Assembly (NCBI GenBank): GCA_964624795.1
Contig: CAZUZS010000026.1
Span: 1 to 58,713 of the forward strand
DNA length: 58,713 nt
Direction: 5' to 3'
Source of the DNA: CAZUZS01 sp964624795
Lineage (GTDB): Bacteria > Calditrichota > Calditrichia > RBG-13-44-9
Position numbers and translations under genes: made by a program. Shown here one piece after another: positions 42,295 to 51,553 of this stretch (positions within the stretch are counted from its first letter, which is position 1; each line of letters starts with the position of its first letter). The notes under the pieces are model-generated. The model made no database searches and was not told where the DNA came from. It saw only the letters and a list, made by a program, of their open reading frames with translations.

Positions 42295-43836
42295 CTATGT
42301 TTTGAACTGCTTTTTCCGTTGGATTAACATGAACCGTTCCCGTGTCAAGATAAGTTGAGTGTACTCGTCGTTTGTAGATCCGGCTTTGTCCAGCATCTCC
42401 GAGGCTTCATCCCAGTTTTTGAGTTCCCGCAGTACCTGCGCGTAGTGGATGAAAATCCAGGCGCGCTGAAATTCATCTTCCATCTTGCCCAGCTTCTCAA
42501 TCAGGCCGGAATAAATTTCGGCAGATTCCCTGAACTTGCCCAGCTTATATCGAACGACCGCCTGCAAATCACGGGAGAGAAAAATCAGATCCGGGCAGGC
42601 GTTTTCCCCATCCCGGGATTCCACATCAGCCCAGAGCTGATCTACCGGTTCAGCCAGCGAAGTCGGTTTCCGGCTGGTGAATACGCGGTTATCCAAGACA
42701 ATAAAACGATACATCAGCGAGTCCATTGGGTATTTCGCGTACATGCGCGATATGTTGAACCAATACTGGGTATCCTTATTTTTAGTAATCATCCTTAAAT
42801 ATCGATCTGCCAAAGGACGGTCAAATTGGAGGTCGGCCAATAAACCTTTGTAATACTCGAGAGCCGCCAGGTAGTACAGGGACTTTCTGATCTTGTGATC
42901 CATTAAATAATTGAAATGCTCTTCGGCGCGGCGAAAATCGTTTTTCAGAAAATAACATACGCCCAGATTGTAATATTTCATCACTGTGATTTCCGGTAGT
43001 TTTCCGGCGTAGTCATCGGGCACCGAGGAAAAAACAGTAATTGCATTTTCCACATCGCCATGCCGCCGATAATGATAGCCGAGGAGAAGCGTGGGGGCGG
43101 GATTTCCCGGGTACTGGTTGTGCATGCGGTAGAAGGTTCCCAGTGCAGCCTGCTCGTCCCCTTCCAGAAAATAACCAAATACCGCCTGAACAAAACGGGC
43201 CTCTACCTTGAAAAATTGCCCCTTTTGTGCGGTCGATGCGATCTCCTGCATTCCCAGAAGGCGATTCCCGCTGAAGCCCAGAATTTTTGCGAAAAATTTG
43301 GTCAGCCCCGGTAGCAGGTCCACATAATAGTGAAAGATCCCAAGTCCGAGGTAGGCATCGTAGTAAGTCGAGTCTTCCCGAACCACATCCTCCAGGTAAT
43401 TTTTTCCGCGGTGGCCATAGATATAGCCCTTTACGTAATTCCGGTTCAGCACGTGATAGATGCCCAGAACGCCGTAAGACACGCCGACATAATAAAGCGC
43501 ATCCGCCGAATTTTTGGTTTTTTCTTTATATGCCTCTCCCACTTTTATGGCCTGCTTTACCGACTGCATAAGCGTGGAGTCCAAGACCGCATTTGTTTCA
43601 TCCTGGGAATACAGGATCGCGGTAATATAAGATTCGTAGAAAAAGCCGTGCGGATATTGCGGAAATTTCTGCTCCACCAGCCTGAAAGTGTTGAGGGCTT
43701 TGTCCAGATGAAACTGATAGATTTGTTCTTTGCCGGTTTGGATCATTTCCTGGAGTTCGCCGGTAATGTGCTGTGCGGGCAACGCTGCAACCAATCCCAG
43801 AAGGACAATAAGCCAGAGACTTTTAGAAAATCCCAT
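42295..43836 (-). CDS. Secreted or periplasmic TPR-repeat protein
   Basis: 513 residues with an N-terminal signal peptide (LWLIVLLGLVAALPAQ). Repeated helical pairs fit tetratricopeptide repeats, e.g. QIYQFHLDKALNTFRLVEQKFPQYP at the front and YNLGVCYFLKNDFRRAEEHFNYLMD near 290. The middle YDAYLGLGIFHYYVDLLPGLTK resembles the long tetratricopeptide proteins common in this phylum. It starts four bases after the uvrB stop, whose final GGAG serves as ribosome site. Role unknown; likely a scaffold in the periplasm. Confidence 0.75.
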   Translation of the reverse strand: MGFSKSLWLIVLLGLVAALPAQHITGELQEMIQTGKEQIYQFHLDKALNTFRLVEQKFPQYPHGFFYESYITAILYSQDETNAVLDSTLMQSVKQAIKVGEAYKEKTKNSADALYYVGVSYGVLGIYHVLNRNYVKGYIYGHRGKNYLEDVVREDSTYYDAYLGLGIFHYYVDLLPGLTKFFAKILGFSGNRLLGMQEIASTAQKGQFFKVEARFVQAVFGYFLEGDEQAALGTFYRMHNQYPGNPAPTLLLGYHYRRHGDVENAITVFSSVPDDYAGKLPEITVMKYYNLGVCYFLKNDFRRAEEHFNYLMDHKIRKSLYYLAALEYYKGLLADLQFDRPLADRYLRMITKNKDTQYWFNISRMYAKYPMDSLMYRFIVLDNRVFTSRKPTSLAEPVDQLWADVESRDGENACPDLIFLSRDLQAVVRYKLGKFRESAEIYSGLIEKLGKMEDEFQRAWIFIHYAQVLRELKNWDEASEMLDKAGSTNDEYTQLILTRERFMLIQRKKQFKT

Positions 43837-43840
43837 GCAG

Positions 43841-45829
43841 CTACTCCAGCTTTCCTTTTAGCCGCTTGATTTCATCGCGCAACTGCGCTGCTTTTTCAAA
43901 TTCGAGATTCTCCGCTGCTTTTTTCATCTCTTTTTCAAGTTGGTTTACCAATTCTTCTCCGGACAGGCGATCCATGTATTCGAATTCGCGAATTGCCTTT
44001 TTCGTTTTATATTTTCCCCGGATGTCTGCCACCGAGGTTGTGTTCATGATTTCTTCCACCGATTTGTAGATGGTCTGCGGCGTTATACCATGTTCCCGGT
44101 TGTATTCCATCTGCACCTTTCGCCGGCGGGTAGTTTCGTCGATTGTTTTGCGCATGGATTGGGTGATTGTGTCCGCATAAAATATGACTTTTCCTCCCAC
44201 ATTGCGGGCTGCCCGCCCGGCGATTTGCAGGAGCGAAACTTCGGATCGCAGGAAGCCCTCCTTATCGGCATCCAGAATCGCGACCAGCGATACCTCCGGC
44301 AGGTCCAGTCCTTCGCGAAGCAGGTTGATGCCCACCAGCACATCGAATTCGGATAATCTCAAATCCCGCAAAATATCCACCCGTTGCAGTGAATCGATTT
44401 CGGAGTGCAGGTATTGCGCGCGGATATTCAGATTCTGCAGGTAATCCGTCAAGTCTTCCGCCATGCGCTTGGTGAGGGTCAGGACAAGAACGCGCTCCTC
44501 TTTTTCAACGCGCCGGCGAACTTCTTCCAGCAGGTCGTCAATTTGGCCGCGAGTGGGACGCACTTCGATTTCCGGATCCATCAGCCCGGTTGGCCGGATA
44601 ACCTGTTCCACCACCACTCCCCCGCTCTGCTCGACCTCATACGGCGATGGGGTAGCAGATACAAAAACCACCTTGTTCAGGCGTTCCACAAATTCCTCGA
44701 ACTTGAACGGCCGGTGATCGAGGGCGCTGGGAAGGCGGAATCCATGTTCCACAAGTGTTTTCTTGCGGGAATGATCCCCGTTGTACATCGAATGCAGTTG
44801 TGGGATTGTCTGGTGCGACTCATCAATAAAACACAAAAAATCTTTCGGGAAAAAGTCGACCAATGTGTAGGGCGGCTGGCCGGGCTCGCGCCCGGAGATG
44901 TGCCGCGAATAGTTCTCGATGCCGTTGCAGTAACCGATCTCCTGGATCATCTCGAGGTCAAAATTGGTTCGCTGCTCCAGCCGCTGGGCCTCTAACAGCT
45001 TGCCGTGTTTGCGCAGATCGATCAGGGTTTCCTCCAACTCCTCGCGGATTGTTCCCATCGCCCGCTGCAGTTTTTCCTGTGTAGTAACATAGTGCCGGGC
45101 CGGGTAAATCACTGCCTGTTCCACCTCTTCCAAAATTTCCCCGGAGGTGATATCCAGGTAAACGATTTCCTCCACCTCATCCCCGAATGTGTCGATGCGG
45201 ATCGCATATTTTTCATAAGCAGGGTAAATCTCAATCACGTCGCCCCGCACGCGGAAAGTGCCGCGTTCCGGGCTGATGTCGTTGCGGGTGTAGTAGATGT
45301 CGATCAGGTTGCCAAATAGCCGGTAACGATTGATTCGTTCACCTTTACGGATAATGGTCACCAATTTCTGGTAATCTTCCGGCGACCCGATTCCGTAAAT
45401 GCACGAAACGCTCGCCACAATTACAACATCCCGACGGGACATGACAGACGCCGTTGCCTTGAGCCGCAGCCGCTCGATTTCGTCATTCACCGAGCTGTCT
45501 TTCTCGATATAAGTGTCGGTCTGCGGGATGTAGGCTTCCGGCTGGTAATAATCAAAATAGCTGATGAAATATTCCACGGCATTTTCCGGGAAATATTGCT
45601 TGAACTCGCCGTAAAGCTGGGCAGCCAATGTTTTATTATGAGAAATGATCAGGGTCGGTTTGTTGACTTGCTCGATGACATTTGCCATCGTGAAGGTTTT
45701 GCCGCTTCCGGTAACGCCAAGCAGCGTCTGAAATGGGCGGTTCTTCTCGATCCCTTCAACAAGTTGTGCTATAGCTTCCGGTTGGTCTCCGGTTGGTTTG
45801 TATTTTGAAACCAGCTTAAAATTATCCAT
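43841..45829 (-). CDS. uvrB: Excinuclease ABC subunit B
   Basis: 662 residues, normal length. UvrB is the damage-verifying helicase-like subunit of nucleotide excision repair. Walker A LLGVTGSGKTFTMANVI, the damage-gripping beta hairpin YFDYYQPEAYIPQTDTYIEK, FIDESHQTIPQL, GINLLREGLDLPEVSLVAI (motif V region) and the C-terminal UVR domain (EKEMKKAAENLEFEKAAQLR) that meets UvrC are all present. Leads the uvrB-TPR-purD operon; GGCGG lies before the ATG. Confidence 0.98.
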   Translation of the reverse strand: MDNFKLVSKYKPTGDQPEAIAQLVEGIEKNRPFQTLLGVTGSGKTFTMANVIEQVNKPTLIISHNKTLAAQLYGEFKQYFPENAVEYFISYFDYYQPEAYIPQTDTYIEKDSSVNDEIERLRLKATASVMSRRDVVIVASVSCIYGIGSPEDYQKLVTIIRKGERINRYRLFGNLIDIYYTRNDISPERGTFRVRGDVIEIYPAYEKYAIRIDTFGDEVEEIVYLDITSGEILEEVEQAVIYPARHYVTTQEKLQRAMGTIREELEETLIDLRKHGKLLEAQRLEQRTNFDLEMIQEIGYCNGIENYSRHISGREPGQPPYTLVDFFPKDFLCFIDESHQTIPQLHSMYNGDHSRKKTLVEHGFRLPSALDHRPFKFEEFVERLNKVVFVSATPSPYEVEQSGGVVVEQVIRPTGLMDPEIEVRPTRGQIDDLLEEVRRRVEKEERVLVLTLTKRMAEDLTDYLQNLNIRAQYLHSEIDSLQRVDILRDLRLSEFDVLVGINLLREGLDLPEVSLVAILDADKEGFLRSEVSLLQIAGRAARNVGGKVIFYADTITQSMRKTIDETTRRRKVQMEYNREHGITPQTIYKSVEEIMNTTSVADIRGKYKTKKAIREFEYMDRLSGEELVNQLEKEMKKAAENLEFEKAAQLRDEIKRLKGKLE

Positions 45830-46147
45830 TCCGCCTCTTAAAATTTAGCCTAAATTTAGGTTCGCCCCGGTTCGAAATCAAGCGAACCATCAGACCATTT
45901 TCATCCGGTTTGAACGCTTTGATTCTGAATATGATTCTTGATTTCTAATTCTCCGCGAAATCCGGCAATCATAAAATTATGATAAAACGCAAGACGCAGG
46001 ATATTCCCCAACATTAAATTGCCAACCTGCGCTGACGGCGGCATTGAATTTACCGGTACAGATGCCTCCAATCCGGGAATTGGTGTTTTTTTGGGGGGGA
46101 AAAAGAGAATGCGCAATTTTATTCTGTAAAAATCGGAAAACTAACGA
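45830..46147. other. Divergent intergenic region, uvrB / DUF4091 gene
   Basis: No gene or structured element recognised. I looked for a LexA-type box upstream of uvrB and did not see a convincing one. Confidence 0.4.
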
Positions 46148-47965
46148 ATGAATTGTATGCCCTTTTTTCGCAAACGAATCTCATCGATTCTCACAGTCTT
46201 CGCGGCTGCAGTAGCCTTGCTTTTCCTGCTAAAATTTTCTCCTGACAAAGATATTCCCAACGCTCTCCATTCCGAGCGAATCTGCTTTCTGCCGGAATAT
46301 TACAAAGTGGCCCCATTCTCCGGAGAAATTGTGGGACTGCCGGACAAATCTCTGGCGGATGTGGCAACTTCGGTCGTTTTCGATACGATTCCGGCGATTG
46401 TCAAGATGAGCGGAATCCCAGGCGAGACAATCTCTTTTCAGCTTGCCATTCCTGCAGGCCTCACAACAAGGATTGACGCAATTTCCGTGATTTCAGAAGA
46501 CGAGATGCTGCAATCCAGTCTCTCACTTTTTTTGGAAATACCGGTGGAGATCCTGACTGAATCGGATGAGAAAGGAAAATGGCTGCCGGATGCATTGTTG
46601 CCGGTTAATTTATCGGCACCGGATTGGAAATATCACTTCGCGGACAATCAGGCGAATTGGAATGAGAAGGAAAAATACAAAATTCTCTGGTTCGATCTCT
46701 GCATTCCACCTGCGCTTCCAGCCGGAACCCACCAGATAAAACTGATCATCAACTCCCGGCAGATGGAAAAAAGAGAGTTTTCAATTCAATTGACGACACT
46801 CCGGCATAATTTACCCCCGCCTTCGGTGCGGCTGGATTTGAACGAGTACGGCCCACGGTATCTGAACAATAAAGCGAAGGCGACGGAAAATTCGCGCGTT
46901 GAAAAGGAATATTTCCAACTGGCGCATGCACACTATGCCGCACTGAATCCGCTTCCTTACAAGAGCCAGCGCGGGGCACCCCGGGAAGGATTTGTCCCGG
47001 AAATAAGGTTAAAAAACGGAAAGCTGCTCGGAATCGATTGGACAAACTTTGATCGCCGGTTTGGCCAATATTTTGATGGAACTGCATATTCGGATGGCGT
47101 CCCGATTGATCATTTTTACCTTCCCTTTAATCCGGATTGGCCTGCTTCATTTTCGCTCTGGAAAGATGACCGCGTCTCGTATGAGAAGATTTGGGAGGAA
47201 ACGGCTGCTGCCTTCATTAAGCACTTTCGGCAAAAAAACTGGACCCGTACCACCTTTCAAATTTACTGCAATCAGAAACCGGCCGAAAACAACCAGATCC
47301 CATGGAACCTGGATGAGCCAAAAAATGTCGACGATTACCGGGCGTTGCGTTATTTCGCCGACCTCACCCACCGGGTATTTGCAGATGGCGGTGATGTGAG
47401 GTTCGGTTTCCGGGTGGATATTTCCCATTTTTTCTGCGATGAACATCGCGGCAGCCGCCAGAAAGATTTTCGCGTGAACGGCGGTGATAAAATACTCGAG
47501 CCGGTAGATATCTGGGTTATTTCCGGCCACTCGCTTACCGGTGAGTATGCCATGCAAAAGGCTCGCGACCTGATCGGCGAAGGAAAACAGGTCTGGTGGT
47601 ATGGCAACACTCCGGTCATCCCGGCCAGCGCTGATTCCGCACTGAAGATCATTTATCAGGTTTGGCAAAATAAATTAACCGGCCTGCTGATGTGGAAAAC
47701 TGTCGCAACTGATCTAAATGGCAAAATCGGCAAAGATTTCATTATTTACCGCGGGGATTTATTTGGTAAGATCGGTCCGGTCGCTTCCATTCGGCTGAAG
47801 CTGCTCCGCCGGGCCATTGATGACACCCGCCTGCTTTCTCTGTTGGCCCAAAAGGCCGGCGTTGAAGGCTTCAATGAGATGTCCAACAGATTAATGAAAG
47901 CTTCCCCCGAACAAATCGGAAAAATTCGTCAGGAGATTTTTCACAGGCTGCAGCAATCGCCCTAA
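46148..47965 (+). CDS. DUF4091-type glycoside-hydrolase-like envelope protein
   Basis: 605 residues with an N-terminal membrane or signal segment (SSILTVFAAAVALLFLLKF). The region from about 230 resembles the DUF4091 family: PPPSVRLDLNEYG, IDHFYLPFNPDWPAS, FQIYCNQKPAENNQIPWNLDEPKNVDDYRALRYF and KQVWWYGNTPVIP in barrel-like order, with DFIIYRGDLFG and SIRLKLLRRAIDDTRLL near the end. Such proteins are thought to act on glycans; the substrate is unknown and catalytic residues cannot be named with confidence. No sugar-utilisation genes flank it. Confidence 0.7.
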   Translation: MNCMPFFRKRISSILTVFAAAVALLFLLKFSPDKDIPNALHSERICFLPEYYKVAPFSGEIVGLPDKSLADVATSVVFDTIPAIVKMSGIPGETISFQLAIPAGLTTRIDAISVISEDEMLQSSLSLFLEIPVEILTESDEKGKWLPDALLPVNLSAPDWKYHFADNQANWNEKEKYKILWFDLCIPPALPAGTHQIKLIINSRQMEKREFSIQLTTLRHNLPPPSVRLDLNEYGPRYLNNKAKATENSRVEKEYFQLAHAHYAALNPLPYKSQRGAPREGFVPEIRLKNGKLLGIDWTNFDRRFGQYFDGTAYSDGVPIDHFYLPFNPDWPASFSLWKDDRVSYEKIWEETAAAFIKHFRQKNWTRTTFQIYCNQKPAENNQIPWNLDEPKNVDDYRALRYFADLTHRVFADGGDVRFGFRVDISHFFCDEHRGSRQKDFRVNGGDKILEPVDIWVISGHSLTGEYAMQKARDLIGEGKQVWWYGNTPVIPASADSALKIIYQVWQNKLTGLLMWKTVATDLNGKIGKDFIIYRGDLFGKIGPVASIRLKLLRRAIDDTRLLSLLAQKAGVEGFNEMSNRLMKASPEQIGKIRQEIFHRLQQSP

Positions 47966-48061
47966 TCACCACTTATCGATTGTCTTGGAACTCGACGCAG
48001 CTCCGGAATTTTTCACGGGAAGAACCAAATACTGAAAATATTCAGGATTTTTTTTACCGGA

Positions 48062-48451
48062 TCAGTTGAGCGATTTTAGCAACTTCCCTGCCGCCACGGC
48101 GCCCACAAAATAGTTCTTTATCTTGCCCTTTTCGATGATAACGGTAGTGGGAGTTCCCATGACGCCGAATGCGCGTGCCACATCCGGCTCCTTGCCGGCA
48201 TTTATCTTAACAATGTTTTTGAACTTTTCTTCAACTTTCGGAAAATAGCTTTCCTGCACATGGCAGGCCCGGCAGGTTGGACTGTAAAAGTAGGCAACCA
48301 CTTTGCTGCCTTTCTGAATCTCCCGTCCCAATTTTCCATTGACTTTGGGCGCAGGCTTTCCCTTCCTGAACCAGCCGCGCAATTTCACAGATAATTGCAA
48401 AAGGATAAATAAACCAATAACTCCTACAACTACATAAACCAGATTCATCAT
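48062..48451 (-). CDS. Membrane-anchored thioredoxin-like protein
   Basis: 129 residues. One N-terminal helix (about 3-21) is followed by a thioredoxin fold with C60-R-A-C63 in YFYSPTCRACHVQESYF and cis-proline P101 in VMGTPTTVII. The active-site pair is usable, so it should exchange thiols; whether at the periplasmic or cytoplasmic face depends on anchor orientation. The Lys/Arg-rich stretch right after the helix favours a cytoplasmic domain. Last gene of a four-gene thiol/sulfur cluster. Confidence 0.82.
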   Translation of the reverse strand: MMNLVYVVVGVIGLFILLQLSVKLRGWFRKGKPAPKVNGKLGREIQKGSKVVAYFYSPTCRACHVQESYFPKVEEKFKNIVKINAGKEPDVARAFGVMGTPTTVIIEKGKIKNYFVGAVAAGKLLKSLN

Positions 48452-48463
48452 GATGTTCTACTT

Positions 48464-48679
48464 TCACTCCTCTTCATTCGTGCGCGCTTTTTTGCCCAGC
48501 AGCCTTGCATCAAAACCGAGGACAATTCCCATTACCATTCCGTATAATGTTGTGATCAACGGATTGCTTGTGATCGGGCAGGTTCCGGTTTTGCAGCCAA
48601 TAAAATAATAATAAGCGTAGCCTGCAATTGCGCCGCCCGCCGCAAAGATGCCCATTTTTATGCCAATCTTTTTTTTCAA
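48464..48679 (-). CDS. Small DUF6132-like membrane protein
   Basis: 71 residues from a TTG at 48679 (AAGGTGG upstream). An ATG at 48721 would add 14 residues but has no ribosome site. Two hydrophobic helices: MGIFAAGGAIAGYAYYYFIG and LITTLYGMVMGIVLGF. Between them lies CKTGTCPITSNP, two cysteines in a loop typical of DUF6132 proteins. The start, length and neighbours all fit a redox-associated membrane protein, function unknown. Confidence 0.7.
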   Translation of the reverse strand: MKKKIGIKMGIFAAGGAIAGYAYYYFIGCKTGTCPITSNPLITTLYGMVMGIVLGFDARLLGKKARTNEEE

Positions 48680-48738
48680 AATACCACCTTTATTGCTGCC
48701 GGTTTGCACCGGCCTTTCCATTTGGATTTAATGATTTA

Positions 48739-48975
48739 TCACTTAGTTGCAATTGGTTTGGCTTGATCGTCGTTTGCCATCCGATTCAGCTCTGCAACAA
48801 TCTCGTCAAGATTCAGGATCCCCTTCTCCCTGGCATTTTCTTCCAAGGTGCCCCACACCGGCTCCCCGCACGCAATGCACTTGATACCAAATTCCATCAA
48901 TGGGCGAACAAGACCGGGATAGTTGCTGACGATCTCCTCAATCGTCGTATCCCCTGTTATTTTTTGTGATTCCAT
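48739..48975 (-). CDS. DUF1858 domain protein with CxxC
   Basis: 78 residues. ITGDTTIEEIVSNYPGLVRPLMEFGIKCIACGEPVWGTLEENA fits DUF1858: a helical domain with a C33-x2-C36 pair before WGTLEE. These small proteins often accompany sulfur-handling and anaerobic redox genes and are thought to bind or relay thiols. The ATG is three bases after the rhodanese gene's stop, whose GGAAGGGAAC serves as ribosome site, so the two are cotranslated. Confidence 0.85.
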   Translation of the reverse strand: MESQKITGDTTIEEIVSNYPGLVRPLMEFGIKCIACGEPVWGTLEENAREKGILNLDEIVAELNRMANDDQAKPIATK

Positions 48976-48978
48976 TTA

Positions 48979-49428
48979 TTAGTTCCCTTCCGGTAATTCC
49001 GCCGTATCTTTTTCGATGGGCAGACCATCCTTATTCCAGGCTTTCATTCCGCCGGCCATATTATAAACATTGGTAAATCCCTTTTCCGAAAAATATTTGG
49101 CCGCCACTCCACTGCGATTTCCGCTGCGGCATACCATAATGATTTCCTGGTTTTTCTGATTCTCATATTGCGATACCCAGGTATCAATTTCCTGCAACGG
49201 GTGCAGTACCGTGCCGGAAATATGCCCCAGCTCTCCAACATACTCGCCCGGAGTCCGCACATCGATTACAATAACCTTCGAGTTCTCACGCATCATTTGA
49301 GATACTTCCGCAGGTGTTATCGTTTTATAATCAGTGGGACTGTTTTGGGCGCACCCACACGCTGCCATGCCTGTAACAATTAAAACAGTTGCAAAATAAT
49401 TGACTCGTCCCATTTGCTTTCTATTCAT
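48979..49428 (-). CDS. Rhodanese-domain lipoprotein
   Basis: 149 residues from the ATG at 49428, chosen by GGGAGG just upstream. A signal peptide ends in a lipobox-like MAAC/CGC around residues 21-26, so a lipid-anchored periplasmic location is likely. The rhodanese domain follows: VIVIDVRTPGEYVGELGHI and the active loop CRSGNR with catalytic C100. It moves sulfane sulfur. First gene of the four-gene minus-strand thiol cluster. Confidence 0.87.
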   Translation of the reverse strand: MNRKQMGRVNYFATVLIVTGMAACGCAQNSPTDYKTITPAEVSQMMRENSKVIVIDVRTPGEYVGELGHISGTVLHPLQEIDTWVSQYENQKNQEIIMVCRSGNRSGVAAKYFSEKGFTNVYNMAGGMKAWNKDGLPIEKDTAELPEGN

Positions 49429-49720
49429 ATTGCCTCCCATTACTGATACTCATACTTTATTATCTCCAGCCATGCCAATCCGCTTATGAACGCAAGATTT
49501 TTTGATGTACTCAAATCACCGAAGTTACACAAAAAAGGATTATTGCCATGGGCATGCCGATTCTGCTTTCTTCGGGCAGAACAAAAGAAAATTATCGTTT
49601 ATGATGCTCCGGTTAAATCCGATATTTTAACAAAGAACTGGTAACGGGTATGTGCATTTTTTCTAATAAAAATATTTTAATTTGATCACACGGTCAATTA
49701 AAAAACTGGATTATAATTGA

Positions 49721-50560
49721 ATGGAACTGAGGGTTGAAGGGTACGGCAAGAGTAGTGATGAAGCTTTTATTCTTTTAATTGACAATTATACCGGCGGATT
49801 GCAAAAACTATATCACTACCTGCTGTTGAAACAATACCGGGTGGAACTTGTGAATAAGGCTGCGCAAGCCCGAGAATATGTATTCAGCAACCCGGTGCAA
49901 TTGGTGGTCAGCCAGGTAACACTTCTGGATTCCGACCTGACTGTATTGGAAAAGGAGTTGAGAAGTCTGGATTTTGACGGTATAATAGTGGCTGTAATAG
50001 ACGATCCGTTGGTGGAAAAAGCTGCCAGGGCGTTAAATTTCAAATGTCAGTATGTAATCAATGATCTCAAGAATTTAAAGATGAACGAAAAACTGATAAA
50101 AACATTAACCGAAAAAAACTCCGATACGCAGTTGGCGAACTGCTCTTCGGCTAATATCGAAGAGGTCTTCCGAATATCCATTCCCAGCTCCATGAACTAT
50201 ATTTCCAGAACAATTGCCTATCTTGAACAGCGATTATCGCTCAACCGGGAGCTATTTCAACACTTCAATATCCTGCAAATTGCATTAGTAGAGGCGCTGG
50301 AGAACGCAATTGAGCATGGTAACAATTTTGATAGCAAAAAAATGGTCAGGATCAGCTTAAATATAAATAAGGAAAGAATGATCTTAAGAGTAAAGGATGA
50401 GGGACCCGGTTACAATTATCGTGCGCATCATAAAAATGCAAAAAACCTCAACAATGGGTTCAACAATCGTGGAAGAGGCTTGCTAATCATCAAAAATGCA
50501 ATGGATGAGGTGAGGTTTGAAGCCGGGGGAAGCACAATTATCATGACAAAAAAATTCTGA
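49721..50560 (+). CDS. Pseudo-receiver fused to RsbW-like ATP-binding (anti-sigma type) domain
   Basis: 279 residues. Residues 15-125 fold-match a receiver (FILLIDNY, VQLVVSQVTLLDSD, IIVAVIDD), but the phosphoacceptor place holds Q65 and the conserved Lys is absent, so it should not be phosphorylated in the usual way. Residues about 150-279 are a GHKL ATPase of the anti-sigma/serine-kinase type: N box QIALVEALENAIEHGN, G1 DEGPGYNYR, G2 NRGRGLLIIKNAMDE. Such proteins bind or phosphorylate STAS or sigma partners. No partner is encoded here. Confidence 0.82.
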   Translation: MELRVEGYGKSSDEAFILLIDNYTGGLQKLYHYLLLKQYRVELVNKAAQAREYVFSNPVQLVVSQVTLLDSDLTVLEKELRSLDFDGIIVAVIDDPLVEKAARALNFKCQYVINDLKNLKMNEKLIKTLTEKNSDTQLANCSSANIEEVFRISIPSSMNYISRTIAYLEQRLSLNRELFQHFNILQIALVEALENAIEHGNNFDSKKMVRISLNINKERMILRVKDEGPGYNYRAHHKNAKNLNNGFNNRGRGLLIIKNAMDEVRFEAGGSTIIMTKKF

Positions 50561-50655
50561 TTCCATTTCCTTTTCTGAGATCGCCGCTAAACGCATTTTA
50601 TCGCAAAACCCACCAAGTAAAATTTAAACCAAAATATGAGCTTACTCCAAAATTT

Positions 50656-51261
50656 TTAACGATTTGCAAAATTGAACATTTCCTTGATCATTCGCCAGAT
50701 AAGCTGCCAGTTTTCAAAAATGTAAACCACCGCTGAATAAATTGTCAGTGCCGTTATCAGCAGCATGCCCAGACCAATGCCGTCAAAATACTTGGAGTGG
50801 TAGGAGGCACTGCCACTGCCGTAAAAATTGAGCCAGTTGATGTAAATCAGGATGGCAAATATTAGCGTCATCTGGAGAAAAGTCTTCCACTTTGCAACCG
50901 CGTGTGTGGTGAGTGGGGTTCCTTTTTGAATCGCATAAATGCGGATAATGGTTACCATTAAATCGCGTCCGACAATTACCCACACCATCCACCATTTGAT
51001 AAAATTCATTACAGCGAAAATTATCAGAGCTGACGAAACCAACAGTTTATCGGCTAATGGATCCATAAACTGTCCCCATCGCGTTATCACCCCAAAACGG
51101 CGCGCATACCAGCCGTCATACCAGTCTGTGATGGAGGCAACGACATACACCGCTGACGCAATAAGCTGGGAATGGGCTGTTCCCTTGATAAAATAGAAGA
51201 GGAAAACAGGGGTCAGGGCAATTCGTAGGAGTGTGAGCTGGTTGGGAATTGTAAGGCGCAT
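50656..51261 (-). CDS. pgsA: CDP-diacylglycerol-glycerol-3-phosphate 3-phosphatidyltransferase
   Basis: 201 residues with about four or five hydrophobic helices. The CDP-alcohol phosphotransferase motif is complete: DWYDGWYARRFGVITRWGQF then MDPLADK (D-x2-D-G-x2-A-R-x8-G-x3-D-x3-D). It makes phosphatidylglycerol phosphate for membrane phospholipid synthesis. NQLTLLRIALTP at the start is typical of PgsA. The ribosome site is weak. Confidence 0.93.
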   Translation of the reverse strand: MRLTIPNQLTLLRIALTPVFLFYFIKGTAHSQLIASAVYVVASITDWYDGWYARRFGVITRWGQFMDPLADKLLVSSALIIFAVMNFIKWWMVWVIVGRDLMVTIIRIYAIQKGTPLTTHAVAKWKTFLQMTLIFAILIYINWLNFYGSGSASYHSKYFDGIGLGMLLITALTIYSAVVYIFENWQLIWRMIKEMFNFANR

Positions 51262-51553
51262 AAGAAGTCATCTGCTTTTAGATTCCTGTTTCGGAATATA
51301 AAATTTCAATGGAAAAATTACTAAGCAATTTTCATTTTGTGAATCATTGCGATGAAATAATCTGGCTATGAGAGGGCGGAACGATCATCCAGTAAATCGC
51401 ACTTGCTGAACTGCGAGATACCTCGCCGCTGTCCACCGATAAGATCCGATCTTTCCTTCACCCCAGTACCCAAATGGAACCGGGAGACCGAAAGAGAATT
51501 TGTTTTTGCATACTTTTATTTCTATTTTTGCACGATTTTAAACTGGAGAATAA

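Noticed and set aside
49682..49697. TTGATCACACGGTCAA as an FNR/CRP-type site
   Set aside because: The half-sites are two bases too far apart for the FNR consensus and the CRP spacing is also wrong.
51440..51553. preQ1 riboswitch before the queuosine precursor transporter
   Set aside because: No stem-loop with the A-rich tail of the preQ1-I or preQ1-II classes is visible in the leader.
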